A DNA stretch of 64,000 nt from Chromatiaceae bacterium (GCA_019356535.1 CP037918.1:868001-932000); one strand, 5' to 3'; shown: positions 50,849 through 60,371, counted from the first letter of the stretch. Made by a program: numbers and translations. Notes: generated from the letters alone by a model not told the origin.

Positions 50849-51412
50849 TCAGTCGATGGGCTGGACCGCTACCCGGACCTGGATGTGTTTTCCCGGATGA
50901 TGGTTCATGCGGGTGTGAAACACGTGGCCCCGGTAACGGTATTTTACACGGTAGGCGACGATCTCCTCGTGCTCTTCCACGCGCTCGGTGACCTCGCACC
51001 GTCGACGCTGTCGTGGGCGATAGTCGACCGGTTGCTCGCTGCGGCTCAGGTCGCGCGCGATCGAAGCGCCCAGCAGGGAGCCGGCCACGGTCATTGCCGT
51101 CTTGCCGCTGCCTCGCCCGAACTGGTTGCCGACCACGCCGCCGACGATGGCGCCGACGATGGGCGGGGTGTAGGAGTCGTCGTGCCCGTAGTCCGATCGC
51201 TGATAATACTGCTCCTTCCAGCAACGCTCCTCGGGGATCGAGACCCGCACGGTTTCGTAGATGGGGGTGACGCGGATCACCCGTGCAGTGTCCTCGAAGG
51301 CGCGGCGATGCTTGTGCTCGTCGCGTGCGTCATCCCAGTGCGGGCTGGCAGTGGCGCAACCGCTCAGGGCAATGCCCAGGGTGAGGGTGGTGATCTGGAT
51401 CAGCTTGTTCAT
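50849..51412 (-). CDS. glycine-zipper outer-membrane lipoprotein
   Basis: A 187-residue lipoprotein with lipobox LSGC (MNKLIQITTLTLGIALSGC). A glycine-zipper membrane segment, PPIVGAIVGGVVGNQFGRGS, is followed by GSLLGASIA, typical of 17-kDa-antigen/SlyB-like proteins. The rest is rich in charged and aromatic residues. It is the first gene of the two-component operon, 15 bases before the PepSY gene, and so may be part of the envelope-stress response that the pair controls. Confidence 0.78.
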   Translation of the reverse strand: MNKLIQITTLTLGIALSGCATASPHWDDARDEHKHRRAFEDTARVIRVTPIYETVRVSIPEERCWKEQYYQRSDYGHDDSYTPPIVGAIVGGVVGNQFGRGSGKTAMTVAGSLLGASIARDLSRSEQPVDYRPRQRRRCEVTERVEEHEEIVAYRVKYRYRGHVFHTRMNHHPGKHIQVRVAVQPID

Positions 51413-51507
51413 GGTGTTTCTCCCTGGTTGAAGAAAACTTTCCGACTGTCAGGGAGAAGTTTGCCGGCGTATTCCTGAACCGAAGCTGAATGCCGGCCGA
51501 TCGTGAT

Positions 51508-52989
51508 TCAATCGAAGAGATGGGCGTTGATCCAGAAGTGCACCGCAATGCTGGCGGCATAGCCCAGGGCGATGACAGGTGTCCATTTCAGGTGCCCGAA
51601 AAAGGTGTAAATGCCACGGGCCTGGCCCATCAGCGCCACGCCGGCGGCCGAGCCGATCGACAACAGCGAGCCACCCACGCCTGCGGTCAGGGTGACCAGC
51701 AGCCACTGGCCCTCGGACATGTCGGGCAGCATGGTGAGTACCGCGAACATGACCGGGATGTTGTCGATGACCGAAGAGAGCAGTCCCACGGCGATGTTGG
51801 CCTCGGTTGGCCCCCAGCCGGTGTACATCACCTGCGACACCAGGGCCAGGTAGCCGATGAAGCCCAGTCCGCCCACGCACACCACCACGCCGTAGAAGAA
51901 CAGCAGGGTGTCCCATTCTGCGCGTGCCACGTGGCGGAACACGTCGAACGCCGCCCGGCTGCCGATCGTGTCGTTCTGCTCGAGCCTGCGACGCCGTTCG
52001 CGCATCTTGAGGTAGAAGCCGAAGAATTGCAGGTAGGACAGGCCGGTGAGCATGCCAACCACCGGAGGCAGGTGCAGGGCGCTGTGGAAACTCACGGCGG
52101 TGACGATGGTGGCCAGGAACAGGCCGATGATGATGCTGCCGCCGAACTTCATGCGCACCGGTGCCTCGTCGGTATCGGGCTTGTTGCGGCTGACCGTCAG
52201 CGACATGAGCAGGGCTGGCACGAGCCAGTTGACCAGCGCTGGTACGAACAGGCTGAAGAAGGCCCAGAAGTCGATGACGCCCTCGGGTGTCTGGATGTTC
52301 TTCTGCCAGACCATCAGGGTGGTGATGTCGCCGAATGGTGAGAAGGCCCCGCCCGCGTTGGCCGCCACCACGATGTTGATGCAGGCGACCAGCACGAAGC
52401 GCGGGTCCTTGCCGCCTACGGCCAGCACCACGGCGCACATCAGCAGTGCAGTGGTGAGGTTGTCGGCCACCGGCGAGATGAAGAAAGCCAGCAGGCCGGT
52501 GATCCAGAACAGCTGCCGCAGGCTGAAGCCCTTCTTGATGAGCCAGGAGCGCAGAGCGGCGAACACCTTGCGCTCGTCCATGGCGTTGATGTAGGTCATC
52601 GCCACCAGCAGGAACAGCATCAGCTCGGCGTACTCGAGCAGGTTGTGGCGGACTGCGGCCTCGACGATGTGGCTGTCCCCGGAGTCCCGGTAAGCCAGGG
52701 CAATCATCGCCCAGATCACGCCGGCGGCGAGGATCACCGGCTTGGACTTGCGCAGGTGGGTGAATTCCTCGGCCATCACCAGCAGGTAGGCAAGGACGAA
52801 GAGGCCCAGTGCGGTCAGGCCGGTGGCGGTGGCGGTCAGGTCGCGGGTGGCAGCCAGGGTCTCGCCGGCGAACGACAGTGCGGGAAACAGGCCGCTGCCC
52901 AGCAGAAGCACGAGGGACAGAGGGAACGCCGGTCCAGGGCGCATCAATGAAGGTACTCCCCGGGAAGTTGCCGTCTGAAAAGCTGCCAT
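51508..52989 (-). CDS. nhaD: NhaD-type Na+/H+ antiporter
   Basis: A 493-residue integral membrane protein with about 12-13 membrane helices, matching NhaD. Signature segments are FISPVADNLTTALLMCAVVL and ANAGGAFSPFGDITTLMVW. NhaD exports Na+ or Li+ in exchange for protons and is typical of marine and halophilic bacteria. The ATG at 52989 is preceded by GGAGGAGGCAC and gives a signal-like first helix; a later ATG (MRPGPAF) is possible. It is monocistronic and fits a saline habitat. Confidence 0.88.
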   Translation of the reverse strand: MAAFQTATSRGVPSLMRPGPAFPLSLVLLLGSGLFPALSFAGETLAATRDLTATATGLTALGLFVLAYLLVMAEEFTHLRKSKPVILAAGVIWAMIALAYRDSGDSHIVEAAVRHNLLEYAELMLFLLVAMTYINAMDERKVFAALRSWLIKKGFSLRQLFWITGLLAFFISPVADNLTTALLMCAVVLAVGGKDPRFVLVACINIVVAANAGGAFSPFGDITTLMVWQKNIQTPEGVIDFWAFFSLFVPALVNWLVPALLMSLTVSRNKPDTDEAPVRMKFGGSIIIGLFLATIVTAVSFHSALHLPPVVGMLTGLSYLQFFGFYLKMRERRRRLEQNDTIGSRAAFDVFRHVARAEWDTLLFFYGVVVCVGGLGFIGYLALVSQVMYTGWGPTEANIAVGLLSSVIDNIPVMFAVLTMLPDMSEGQWLLVTLTAGVGGSLLSIGSAAGVALMGQARGIYTFFGHLKWTPVIALGYAASIAVHFWINAHLFD

Positions 52990-53008
52990 GTGCCTCCTCC
53001 TGGCCTTT

Positions 53009-53040
53009 TCTCCCTGCAAGCGGGAGGGACTTGTTCACAG
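53009..53040. repeat. fragment of the GC-rich repeat family
   Basis: CTCCCTGCAAGCGGGAGGGA followed by CTTGTTCACAGG resembles the second hairpin and linker of the longer copies, but the outer parts are missing. It lies in the leader of nhaD. Confidence 0.45.
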
Positions 53041-53225
53041 GCCGCTTCAAGGTAGTGCAGTGCAGGATGCGGCACAAGTCGCGACAGCGCCGCCATCCGG
53101 CAGACCCTGCGCAACGACGGTAGCCTGGTGGCTGATTCCTGATCGAGGCAATGTGCGCCGGGCTTCGGCCCGGTAGTTTCCTGGCGGGATGACGCTTGGG
53201 CTCTGATCGCCCAAAGGGCAGACCG

Positions 53226-53690
53226 TCAGTGGTCCCGACGATGTTTGCGCCGTGGCCGGGGCTCGTAGGCCGCGATCCAGGGCATGATGCGTGAGAAAGG
53301 TAGCTGTTCGAGATTCTGGAATTGCTGCTCGGCCCGCGCCAGCAGCGCGTAAACATCGGGCACCGCCTTGGGGTCGTCAGCATCGGGTTCGATGAGTGCC
53401 CGGATGCCCTGCATGCCGCCCACCTGGATGCGCATGGCCTTGCCGTGGGGCAGGGTGGCGCGGTCCTCGTGAGTACGCAGGGCGAACCGGGCCTGTTCGC
53501 GCAGGATGGCGAGCGCGCGCTGGCAGCGGTCCTGACCTGCTTCCGACAGGCAGCGCACACCTTCCCGCTCGGCGATGCAGAAGCGTTCCGCACGCGAACA
53601 GGCACAGCGGTTGGTCAATACGCTTTTCTCGAAGACGCAGGCACGTTCGTTGACCTCACGGTAGGTCTCGCGGAATGCATCCTGGTCCAT
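53226..53690 (-). CDS. conserved hypothetical protein with Cys-rich N-terminus
   Basis: A 154-residue protein. The first 60 residues contain six cysteines (C18, C29, C31, C38, C47, C56) in CVFEKSVLTNRCACSRAERF and following, a spacing that could bind a metal cluster or form disulfides. The middle part is helical (ALAILREQARFALR), and the C-terminus is basic. I recognise no family. It overlaps the hslR stop by 1 base, so it is third in the grxC-hslR run. Confidence 0.6.
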   Translation of the reverse strand: MDQDAFRETYREVNERACVFEKSVLTNRCACSRAERFCIAEREGVRCLSEAGQDRCQRALAILREQARFALRTHEDRATLPHGKAMRIQVGGMQGIRALIEPDADDPKAVPDVYALLARAEQQFQNLEQLPFSRIMPWIAAYEPRPRRKHRRDH

Positions 53691-54085
53691 CAGTCTGCCT
53701 GCTTGAAGCGGTGGATCAGGCGACGCTCACGCTTGTTGGGGCGTCTTTCGCTGACGGGCATGGCTGCGCGTTCGGCACGGATCTGCTCGTTGAGCAATTG
53801 GCGGCGTTCGTGGCTTTCGGGTGTCTCGGTGTAGAAGTCCTTCGCCTCGCTGGCCGGACGTCGTTGGCGCGGCAGTTGCGTGATCTCGATGTCCCACTCG
53901 TAGGGCCCCTTGTGGATGCGCAGGCGGGAACCGATGCGCACCTCCTTGCCCGGCTTGGTGCGCTGACCGTTGAGGTGCACCTTGCCACCCTGCACGGCCT
54001 CGGCAGCCAGTTGCCGGGTCTTGAAGAAGCGCGCGCACCAGAGCCACTTGTCCAGGCGCATGCGTTGCGGGGCTTCGGTACTCAT
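53690..54085 (-). CDS. hslR: ribosome-associated heat shock protein 15 (S4 domain)
   Basis: Hsp15 recycles stalled 50S subunits carrying nascent chains. The 131-residue protein begins with an S4 RNA-binding domain (MRLDKWLWCARFFKTRQLA, VHLNGQRTKPGKEVRIGS) and ends in a basic tail (ERRPNKRERRLIHRFKQ). It is joined by 1-base overlaps to grxC upstream and to the Cys-rich gene downstream, so the three are probably one transcript. Confidence 0.9.
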   Translation of the reverse strand: MSTEAPQRMRLDKWLWCARFFKTRQLAAEAVQGGKVHLNGQRTKPGKEVRIGSRLRIHKGPYEWDIEITQLPRQRRPASEAKDFYTETPESHERRQLLNEQIRAERAAMPVSERRPNKRERRLIHRFKQAD

Positions 54086-54393
54086 CAGGTGGGGGCGTCC
54101 TCCGAGTGGTCGATGTCGTGCACCGGGGTGGCGTGTTCACCGATACCCAACAAGGGATCGAGCTCGCCGCGTGCATCCATGGCCGCCATGTCATCGAAGC
54201 CGCCGACGTGGAAATCGTCGATGAAGATCTGTGGCACGGTGCGCCGCTGGCTGCGCTGCATCATTTCCATCATGCGATCGCGGTCGATATCGACGCGGAT
54301 CTCTTCCCAGGTGACGCCCTTGCTCTGCAGCAGGGACTTGGCGCGCACACAATAGGGGCACATGGCGGTGGTGTAGATTTCGATTTTTGGCAT
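54085..54393 (-). CDS. grxC: glutaredoxin 3
   Basis: A 102-residue dithiol glutaredoxin with the CPYC active site (C12, C15), the TVPQIFIDD cis-Pro motif and VGGFDDMAAMDARGEL as glutathione-binding region, as in GrxC. The C-terminus has a ~15-residue extension (ATPVHDIDHSEDAPT). The frame is open for kilobases upstream as a shadow of pepN, but ATG 54393 starts the fold exactly. It reduces disulfides using glutathione. Confidence 0.94.
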   Translation of the reverse strand: MPKIEIYTTAMCPYCVRAKSLLQSKGVTWEEIRVDIDRDRMMEMMQRSQRRTVPQIFIDDFHVGGFDDMAAMDARGELDPLLGIGEHATPVHDIDHSEDAPT

Positions 54394-54505
54394 GGCAGTT
54401 TTATCCTCCTGAGGTACGGCAATCCTAGCAACTCGGGTACGCCCGGGCATTCGGCAAAACCCGTATTGACGCTGGGGTAGGCGTTGCGTTGCCGGCGCTT
54501 GGTGC

Positions 54506-54534
54506 TTGGAAGCTCCGAGCGGAATCCCTATGAT
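54506..54534 (+). promoter_or_regulatory. sigma70-type promoter of pepN
   Basis: TTGGAA (54506-54511) and TATGAT (54529-54534) are separated by 17 bases. The predicted transcription start is about 30 bases before the pepN ATG. Confidence 0.65.
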
Positions 54535-54573
54535 GCAGAGCAATGCTTTGCCAGCCTTGCCGGGATGTTGTAA

Positions 54574-57225
54574 ATGAAGGATTCCACGCCTAGGGCCATA
54601 CACTTGGCCGACTATCGTCCACCGCCGTACCTGATCGACCGTGTCTCGCTGCGGTTTGACCTGCGCGAGACCGGGACCCGGGTGTTGTCGTTCATGCGCC
54701 TGCGGCGCAACCCGGCGTCTGAAATCACCGAGTCGCTGTTGCTGCATGGCGAGGGGCTGGATCTGCAATGGCTCGCCATCGACGGCATGCGCCTCAATGA
54801 AGGTGAATACCGGGTCGATGACGAGGGCCTGCACCTGCCGGCCCCGCCGGAGCAGTTCGAGCTGTCCAGCGAGGTGATCATCGCTCCGGAGGCCAACACC
54901 GCGCTCGAGGGCTTGTATCGTTCCGGGGGCATGTTCTGCACCCAGTGCGAGGCCGAGGGTTTCCGGCGCATCACCTGGTTTCTCGACCGGCCCGACGTGA
55001 TGGCCGTCTTCGATGTGCGCATCGAGGCCGACCGTGAGCGCTACCCGGTGCTGTTGTCCAACGGCAACCCGGGGGCCACCGGCGAGCTGCCCGACGGCCG
55101 GCACTTTGCCGAGTGGCACGACCCGCACCCCAAGCCCTGTTACCTGTTCGCCCTGGTTGCGGGTGACCTGAAACACATCGAGGAACGCTTCACCACCGCC
55201 TCGGGGCGCGAGGTATTGCTGCGCATCCATGTCGAGCCGCACAACATCGACAAGTGCGAACACGCCATGCGCTCGTTGGTCGCGGCCATGCGCTGGGACG
55301 AGGAACACTACGGGCGTGAATACGACCTCGACGTGTTCAACATCGTCGCCGTGGACGATTTCAACATGGGCGCGATGGAGAACAAGGGTCTCAACATCTT
55401 CAACAGCAAGTACGTGCTGGCGCGCCCCGATACCGCTACCGACGCCGATTTCCAGGGCATCGAGGGCGTAGTGGCGCACGAGTACTTCCACAACTGGACG
55501 GGCAACCGCATCACCTGCCGTGACTGGTTCCAGCTCTCGCTCAAGGAGGGCCTGACCGTCTATCGCGACCAGGAATTCTCTGCCGACATGGGCTCGCGCC
55601 CGGTCAAGCGCATCGAGGACGTGCGTCTGCTGCGCACCCACCAGTTTGCCGAGGACGCAGGCCCCATGGCGCACCCGGTGCGGCCGCAGTCCTATATCGA
55701 GATCAACAATTTCTACACCCTGACCGTGTACGAGAAGGGCGCCGAGGTGGTGCGCATGCAGGCGCGCCTGCTGGGCCCGAAGCGGTTCCGCGAGGCCATG
55801 GACCGGTATTTCGAGCGCTTCGATGGCCAGGCGGTGACCACCGACGATTTCGTCGCCTGCATGGAGGCGGCCTCCGGGCGTGATCTGAGCCAGTTCAAAC
55901 ACTGGTATGACTATGCCGGCACGCCGGTGCTGCACGTACAGGACAGCTACGATGCGCGCAAGCGACGCTACACGCTGAAGATCCGCCAGGAAGTGCCTGA
56001 CACCCCGGGACAGCACGACAAGCCGCCTTTCCACATCCCGTTTGCCATTGGTCTGCTGGACGGCGAAGGGCGTGACATTCCCTTGCGCTACGGGGACAGC
56101 GATAGCGACGGGGGTAGCCTGCTGCTCGAACTGCGTGAGCGTGAGGAGGTCTTCGTCTTCGACGACATCGAGGAGCGGCCCACTCCCTCTCTGCTGCGCG
56201 GGTTCAGTGCCCCGGTCAAGATCGATTACGACTGGAGCGAGGAGCAGTTGCTGCACCTGATGGCCCACGACAGCGACGGCTTCAACCGCTGGGATGCCGG
56301 CCAGACCCTGCTGCGTCAGGTCATCCTGCGCATGGTCGCCCAGCGCCAGGAGGGTGCATCCATGAGCGTGCCCGAGGCGCTGGTCGGCGCCCTGCGCACT
56401 GCGCTGTTCGATGAACAGGCCGAACAGGCATTGATCGCCGAGGTGCTGGCCTTGCCGGCCATCGGCTATCTGGGCGACTTCATGGCGGTGGTGGATGTCG
56501 ATGGTCTGCATGCTGCGCGTGAGCACCTCAAGCGCACTGTGGCCGAGGCCCTGCGCGAAGATCTGCTCATGCGCTACGAGCAATTGCGCGAAACCGGTGA
56601 GTACCGCATCGACGCGGCGGCCATCGGTCGTCGGCGGCTCAAGAATACCCTGCTGGGCTGGCTGGCCAGCCTCGAGAATGACGATGCGGTGTTCCAGTTG
56701 CTGCTCGACCAGTACGGCGCGCAGCACAATATGACCGACGTGATGGCGGCGCTTTCGCTGATCGCTGACAGCGAACGCCCCGAGCGCGACGAGATATTGG
56801 CCGACTTCGCCAAGCGCTGGGCCAACGAGCCGTTGGTGATGGACAAGTGGTTCTCGGTGCAGGCCATGGCGGTGCGCCCCGACGCCCTGGCGCAGGTGCG
56901 TACGCTGATGGACCACCCGGCCTTCTCCCTGACCAATCCCAACCGGGTGCGTGCGCTCATCGGCGCCTTTGTCAATGGCAACCCGGTGGGCTTCCATGCC
57001 GCCGACGGCAGCGGTTATGCCTTTCTTGCCGAGCAGGTGCTGGCGCTCGACCCGCTCAACCCGCAGATCGCGGCGCGGCTGGCGCGTGCCCTGGCGCGCT
57101 GGCGGCGTTACGACGAGCAGCGCCAGCAGCATGCGCAAGAAGCGCTGCGGCGCATCATCTCGGCCGGGGTGTCGAAGGATGTCTACGAGGTCGCCAGCCG
57201 CAGCCTGCAAGAGGACACTGAATGA
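54574..57225 (+). CDS. pepN: aminopeptidase N (M1 family)
   Basis: A cytosolic zinc aminopeptidase of 883 residues. The exopeptidase motif is GAMEN (266-270), and the zinc site is HEYFHNWTGN (H302, E303, H306) with the third ligand Glu in LKEGLTVYRDQEFS. The N-terminal beta domain (RVSLRFDL) and C-terminal helical domain are complete, as in E. coli PepN. It releases N-terminal amino acids from peptides. The stop overlaps the next gene start (ATGA). Confidence 0.96.
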   Translation: MKDSTPRAIHLADYRPPPYLIDRVSLRFDLRETGTRVLSFMRLRRNPASEITESLLLHGEGLDLQWLAIDGMRLNEGEYRVDDEGLHLPAPPEQFELSSEVIIAPEANTALEGLYRSGGMFCTQCEAEGFRRITWFLDRPDVMAVFDVRIEADRERYPVLLSNGNPGATGELPDGRHFAEWHDPHPKPCYLFALVAGDLKHIEERFTTASGREVLLRIHVEPHNIDKCEHAMRSLVAAMRWDEEHYGREYDLDVFNIVAVDDFNMGAMENKGLNIFNSKYVLARPDTATDADFQGIEGVVAHEYFHNWTGNRITCRDWFQLSLKEGLTVYRDQEFSADMGSRPVKRIEDVRLLRTHQFAEDAGPMAHPVRPQSYIEINNFYTLTVYEKGAEVVRMQARLLGPKRFREAMDRYFERFDGQAVTTDDFVACMEAASGRDLSQFKHWYDYAGTPVLHVQDSYDARKRRYTLKIRQEVPDTPGQHDKPPFHIPFAIGLLDGEGRDIPLRYGDSDSDGGSLLLELREREEVFVFDDIEERPTPSLLRGFSAPVKIDYDWSEEQLLHLMAHDSDGFNRWDAGQTLLRQVILRMVAQRQEGASMSVPEALVGALRTALFDEQAEQALIAEVLALPAIGYLGDFMAVVDVDGLHAAREHLKRTVAEALREDLLMRYEQLRETGEYRIDAAAIGRRRLKNTLLGWLASLENDDAVFQLLLDQYGAQHNMTDVMAALSLIADSERPERDEILADFAKRWANEPLVMDKWFSVQAMAVRPDALAQVRTLMDHPAFSLTNPNRVRALIGAFVNGNPVGFHAADGSGYAFLAEQVLALDPLNPQIAARLARALARWRRYDEQRQQHAQEALRRIISAGVSKDVYEVASRSLQEDTE

Positions 57226-57605
57226 AGGCCCTGCTGATCGTCGCCCATGGCAGCCGGCGGGGCTCGTCGAATGACGAGGTGCGCGCTCTGGCGGCCCGGG
57301 TCGGCGAGCTGGCCGGCGGGCGCTTCGATCAGGTGCAGGCCGCTTTTCTCGAACTGGCCGAGCCATCCATTCCCGACGGCATCCAGGCCTGTATTGATGC
57401 CGGTGCCGACGAGGTGGTGGTGATGCCTTACTTCCTGTCGGCCGGACGGCACGTGAGCGAAGACATCCCCGCCGAAGTCGCGCGCAAGCAGCGTGAGCAC
57501 CCGCAGGTCACCATCCGCCTCGCTGACCACCTGGGGGCGCAACCCGGCATTGTCGAACTGGTCCTGGCTGGCGCCCAGGCCGGGGGTGGCAAGGTCAATG
57601 GGTGA
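57222..57605 (+). CDS. cbiX: CbiX/SirB-like sirohydrochlorin chelatase
   Basis: A 127-residue single-domain chelatase of the CbiX-small/SirB type. The N-terminal KALLIVAHGSRRGSSN holds the metal-binding His, and VVVMPYFLSAGRHVSEDIP holds the second. Such proteins insert Co, Fe or Ni into sirohydrochlorin. It is translationally coupled to pepN by a 4-base overlap; no other tetrapyrrole genes are nearby, so the metal cannot be inferred. Confidence 0.85.
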   Translation: MKALLIVAHGSRRGSSNDEVRALAARVGELAGGRFDQVQAAFLELAEPSIPDGIQACIDAGADEVVVMPYFLSAGRHVSEDIPAEVARKQREHPQVTIRLADHLGAQPGIVELVLAGAQAGGGKVNG

Positions 57606-57682
57606 ATCCGTGCGGGAACAGCACCTTTTGCAGCTGGGACCTTAGTCCGAGAAACCGCTTCCTGGGTCGGTGCGCCGGGTAC

Positions 57683-59470
57683 TCAGAGACCCAACCAGCG
57701 TGCGCCCTGGTAGAAGACGAAGCTCACCACCCAGGCCAGCAGCAGTGGCCAGCCGATGGCCAGCGCGGTGAAGCGCCAGCTCTTCGATTCCTGTTTCAGT
57801 ACCGCCACGGTGGACAGGCAGGGCGTGTAGATCAGGACGAACAGCATGAAGCTGTAGGCCTGTACCCAGTCGATGCGGCTGGAGACGATACCCGCCAACT
57901 CGCTCTCGCCGACGCCGTAGATCACCGCCAGGGCGCCCAGTACCACTTCCTTGGCGACGAAGCCGAACAACAGGGCGATGGTCATCAGGTGATCGATCCC
58001 CAGGGGCTGCATGAGGGGCTCGAACAAGGCGGCGAGCTGGCCGGCCAGGGTTTCGGGGCTGGCGACCGGCACATCCTTGGGGAAATGGGTGAGGATCCAC
58101 ACCAGCACCACGCCGAACAGGATGAAGCCGCTGGCCTCGCGCAGGAAGTGGGTCACCTCGCGCCAGCCGCGCAGCCACATCTGGCGCAGGGTAGGGAAGC
58201 GGTAGGGCGGCAGTTCCAGCAGCAATGGCTCGGCGTGCGCCAGGCGCCTGCGGTAGAGCACGGCGGTGAGGAAGGCGGCACCGAAGCTGAACAGGTACAG
58301 GCTGAACAGCACCAGGGGGGCGGCCCAGGGCTCGAAGATGGCGGTGGTGAAGAACACGAACACCTGCAGGCGCGCCGAGCACAGCGAAAAGGGGATGATC
58401 AGCATGGTCAGCAGGCGCAGTCCCCGCGAGCGCATCACCCGGGTGCCCATCAGTGCCGGGACATTGCAGCCGAAACCCATCAACTGCATCACGAAGGCGC
58501 GCCCGTCCAGCCCCAGGCGCGACATGAAGGCATCCATCAGGAAAGCCGCGCGCGACATGTAGCCGCTGTCCTCGATGATCGCCATGAACAGGAAGAACAG
58601 CACGATGATGGGCAGGAAGGACAGGATGGTGCCGATGCCATCGAACAGGCCATCGAGCACGAAGCTCTGCACCAGCGGCGGCCAGGCGGTGACCGCTGGG
58701 CTGACCGCCCCGGTCTTGACGCGCTCCAGCATCCAGGCCACACCATCCTGCAACGGTGCGCCCAGAGTGTAGACCGCCTCGAACATGCCCAGCATGGCCA
58801 CGAAGAACAGTGGCAAGCCCAGCCAGGGGTGTAGCAGCAGGCGGTCCAGGCGGTCGGTGAGCCGGTCGGTGGCACTCACCGGCACATCGACCGTGGCGGA
58901 AAAGATCGCGTCCAGGCGGGTTTGCAGGGCGCTGTCCTCGGCGAAAGTCCTTTCGATGTCCGCGGCACGGGGGGGGTGAGCCTCGTGCAGGGCCTGGGTG
59001 ATCGCCTGGCGCGCCTGTTCCATGCCCATGCCATGCTTGGCGCTGATTGCCACCACCGGCATACCCAGCTCCTGTGCCAGGCGTTGCTGGTCGATGTGGA
59101 TGCCCAGCGTGCGCGCCTCGTCGATCATGTTCAGGAGCAGCACCATGGGTTGGCCCAGTGCCTGCAATTGCAGCGCCAGGGCGAGCTGGCGGTCGAGCTG
59201 GGTGGCGTTGGTGATCACCACCAGCAGGTCTACCGGTTGTTCCTCGAGGAAGGTGCGGGCGACGCGCTCGTCCTCGGCGAAACCATGCAGGTTGTAGATC
59301 CCGGGCAGGTCCACCACCTCGACCATTTCGGTGCCCAGCAGGATCCTGGCCGAGAGCAGGTCGACTGTGATGCCTGGCCAGTTGCCCACCTTGGCAGAGG
59401 CACCGGTCAGCCGGTTGAAGAAGGTGGATTTGCCCGTGTTGGGCATGCCAAGGAGGGCAACGCGCTTCAT
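57683..59470 (-). CDS. feoB: ferrous iron transporter FeoB (short form)
   Basis: A 595-residue Fe(II) transporter. The N-terminal G domain has GMPNTGKSTFFNRLTG, then WPGITVDLLSA and the DLPGIYNL G3 motif. Two Gate domains follow (GFGCNVPALMGTRVMRSR; FGFVAKEVVLGALAVIYG; LIYTPCLSTVAVL). It is shorter than E. coli FeoB (773 aa) mainly in the cytosolic spacer and loops, but no core segment is lost. It follows feoA with a 4-base overlap and is controlled from the Fur box at 59741. Confidence 0.93.
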   Translation of the reverse strand: MKRVALLGMPNTGKSTFFNRLTGASAKVGNWPGITVDLLSARILLGTEMVEVVDLPGIYNLHGFAEDERVARTFLEEQPVDLLVVITNATQLDRQLALALQLQALGQPMVLLLNMIDEARTLGIHIDQQRLAQELGMPVVAISAKHGMGMEQARQAITQALHEAHPPRAADIERTFAEDSALQTRLDAIFSATVDVPVSATDRLTDRLDRLLLHPWLGLPLFFVAMLGMFEAVYTLGAPLQDGVAWMLERVKTGAVSPAVTAWPPLVQSFVLDGLFDGIGTILSFLPIIVLFFLFMAIIEDSGYMSRAAFLMDAFMSRLGLDGRAFVMQLMGFGCNVPALMGTRVMRSRGLRLLTMLIIPFSLCSARLQVFVFFTTAIFEPWAAPLVLFSLYLFSFGAAFLTAVLYRRRLAHAEPLLLELPPYRFPTLRQMWLRGWREVTHFLREASGFILFGVVLVWILTHFPKDVPVASPETLAGQLAALFEPLMQPLGIDHLMTIALLFGFVAKEVVLGALAVIYGVGESELAGIVSSRIDWVQAYSFMLFVLIYTPCLSTVAVLKQESKSWRFTALAIGWPLLLAWVVSFVFYQGARWLGL

Positions 59471-59715
59471 TTGATGAAAATGGTGCGGGCCTGTTGCGGA
59501 CGGATCAGCAGGTCGCTGGTACCGAGACGAATCTGGATGGGGCCGCCGAAGCGTGAACGACGCACCACGGTCACGCGGCGGCCGGGGCGTAGTCCCAGTG
59601 ACTGGAGGCGGGTGCGCAGTTCGGACTCGCCGCTCAGGCCGGTGATGGTGGCGTGCTGACCTGGCAACAGGTCGGCCAGGGTCGCCACCGGGGTGTCGTG
59701 TGCTCGCATGTCCAT
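59467..59715 (-). CDS. feoA: FeoA family protein
   Basis: An 82-residue SH3-like protein needed for full FeoB activity. It has LADLLPGQHATITGLSGE and LRTRLQSLGLRPGRRV, the FeoA pattern. It is first in the feoAB operon; no feoC is seen. The start at 59715 lies about 25 bases from the Fur box. Confidence 0.93.
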   Translation of the reverse strand: MDMRAHDTPVATLADLLPGQHATITGLSGESELRTRLQSLGLRPGRRVTVVRRSRFGGPIQIRLGTSDLLIRPQQARTIFIK

Positions 59716-59740
59716 CAGCAGTTCGTCACGTGCTTATCTA

Positions 59741-59759
59741 GAAAATGATAATCATTGTC
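59741..59759. promoter_or_regulatory. Fur box of feoAB
   Basis: GAAAATGATAATCATTGTC matches 17 of 19 positions of the Fur consensus GATAATGATAATCATTATC. It lies 26-44 bases before the feoA ATG, overlapping the expected promoter, so iron-dependent repression is very likely. Confidence 0.88.
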
Positions 59760-59917
59760 ATTTGTCGATGCAAGGGGAGAGCTGGCGGCATCCCCAGGCT
59801 GGGGAAGGAGCTTCCTGGTGTGTCGGATTGTTCCCATGCTGCCAGTGGGCGCAGGCAATAGGTTCCGACCCGGGTCATGCCGGTGTCGGAGGGAAGCACT
59901 GGGTCGTGCGGGGGGGG

Positions 59918-60286
59918 TCAGGGCTGTTCCGGGTACTCGTAGTGCTTGCTGTGGCGGCGCCCGGTAGGGCTCTGGTGGCGCAGCAGAGTACGCTGGGTGA
60001 TGATGCCCTCGACCTTCCATTCCAGGCCCTCGAGCGGGATCTCGGGGTAGAGGTCGTTGAGCGCCACCAGGCGTTCGCCCTGCTCGTCGTTCAGGTACTG
60101 GCGGAACCAGCGGGTGTCCTCGACCAGGCACATGATGTACATGCCGTGGCGGCAGGACTTGGCCGGTTCGATGATGACGATGCAACCGTCGGGGAATTCC
60201 GGCTCCATACTGTCGCCCAGCACCTGCAGGGCGAAGGGTTCGAGTTCGGAACAGGCGCTGCCGTCGTGGAAATCACCAGTGCTCAT
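59918..60286 (-). CDS. S24 (LexA/UmuD-like) peptidase-fold protein, catalytic Lys replaced
   Basis: A 122-residue protein that is almost only an S24 fold: FALQVLGDSMEPEFPDG carries the expected Ser (S26), but the Lys position is Arg (R62 in TRWFRQYL, where LexA has VTVKRL). There is no DNA-binding domain. It may therefore be an inactive relative, or Arg-type variants may have another role. The start is ATG 60286; it is divergent from the ABC exporter. Related short S24 proteins occur in many gammaproteobacteria without known function. Confidence 0.7.
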   Translation of the reverse strand: MSTGDFHDGSACSELEPFALQVLGDSMEPEFPDGCIVIIEPAKSCRHGMYIMCLVEDTRWFRQYLNDEQGERLVALNDLYPEIPLEGLEWKVEGIITQRTLLRHQSPTGRRHSKHYEYPEQP

Positions 60287-60371
60287 CGGGCTGCTCTCGT
60301 GCGGAATTTGCTATGCTCCCGGGCCTTCTTGCGTCCGGGACGGGCGCTCTGACAGAGGGAAACATCCTAAC

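Noticed and set aside
54085-57366. 1093-residue minus-strand frame
   Set aside because: It is the antisense shadow of pepN joined to grxC. Only the last 102 codons (grxC) have family similarity and a proper start.
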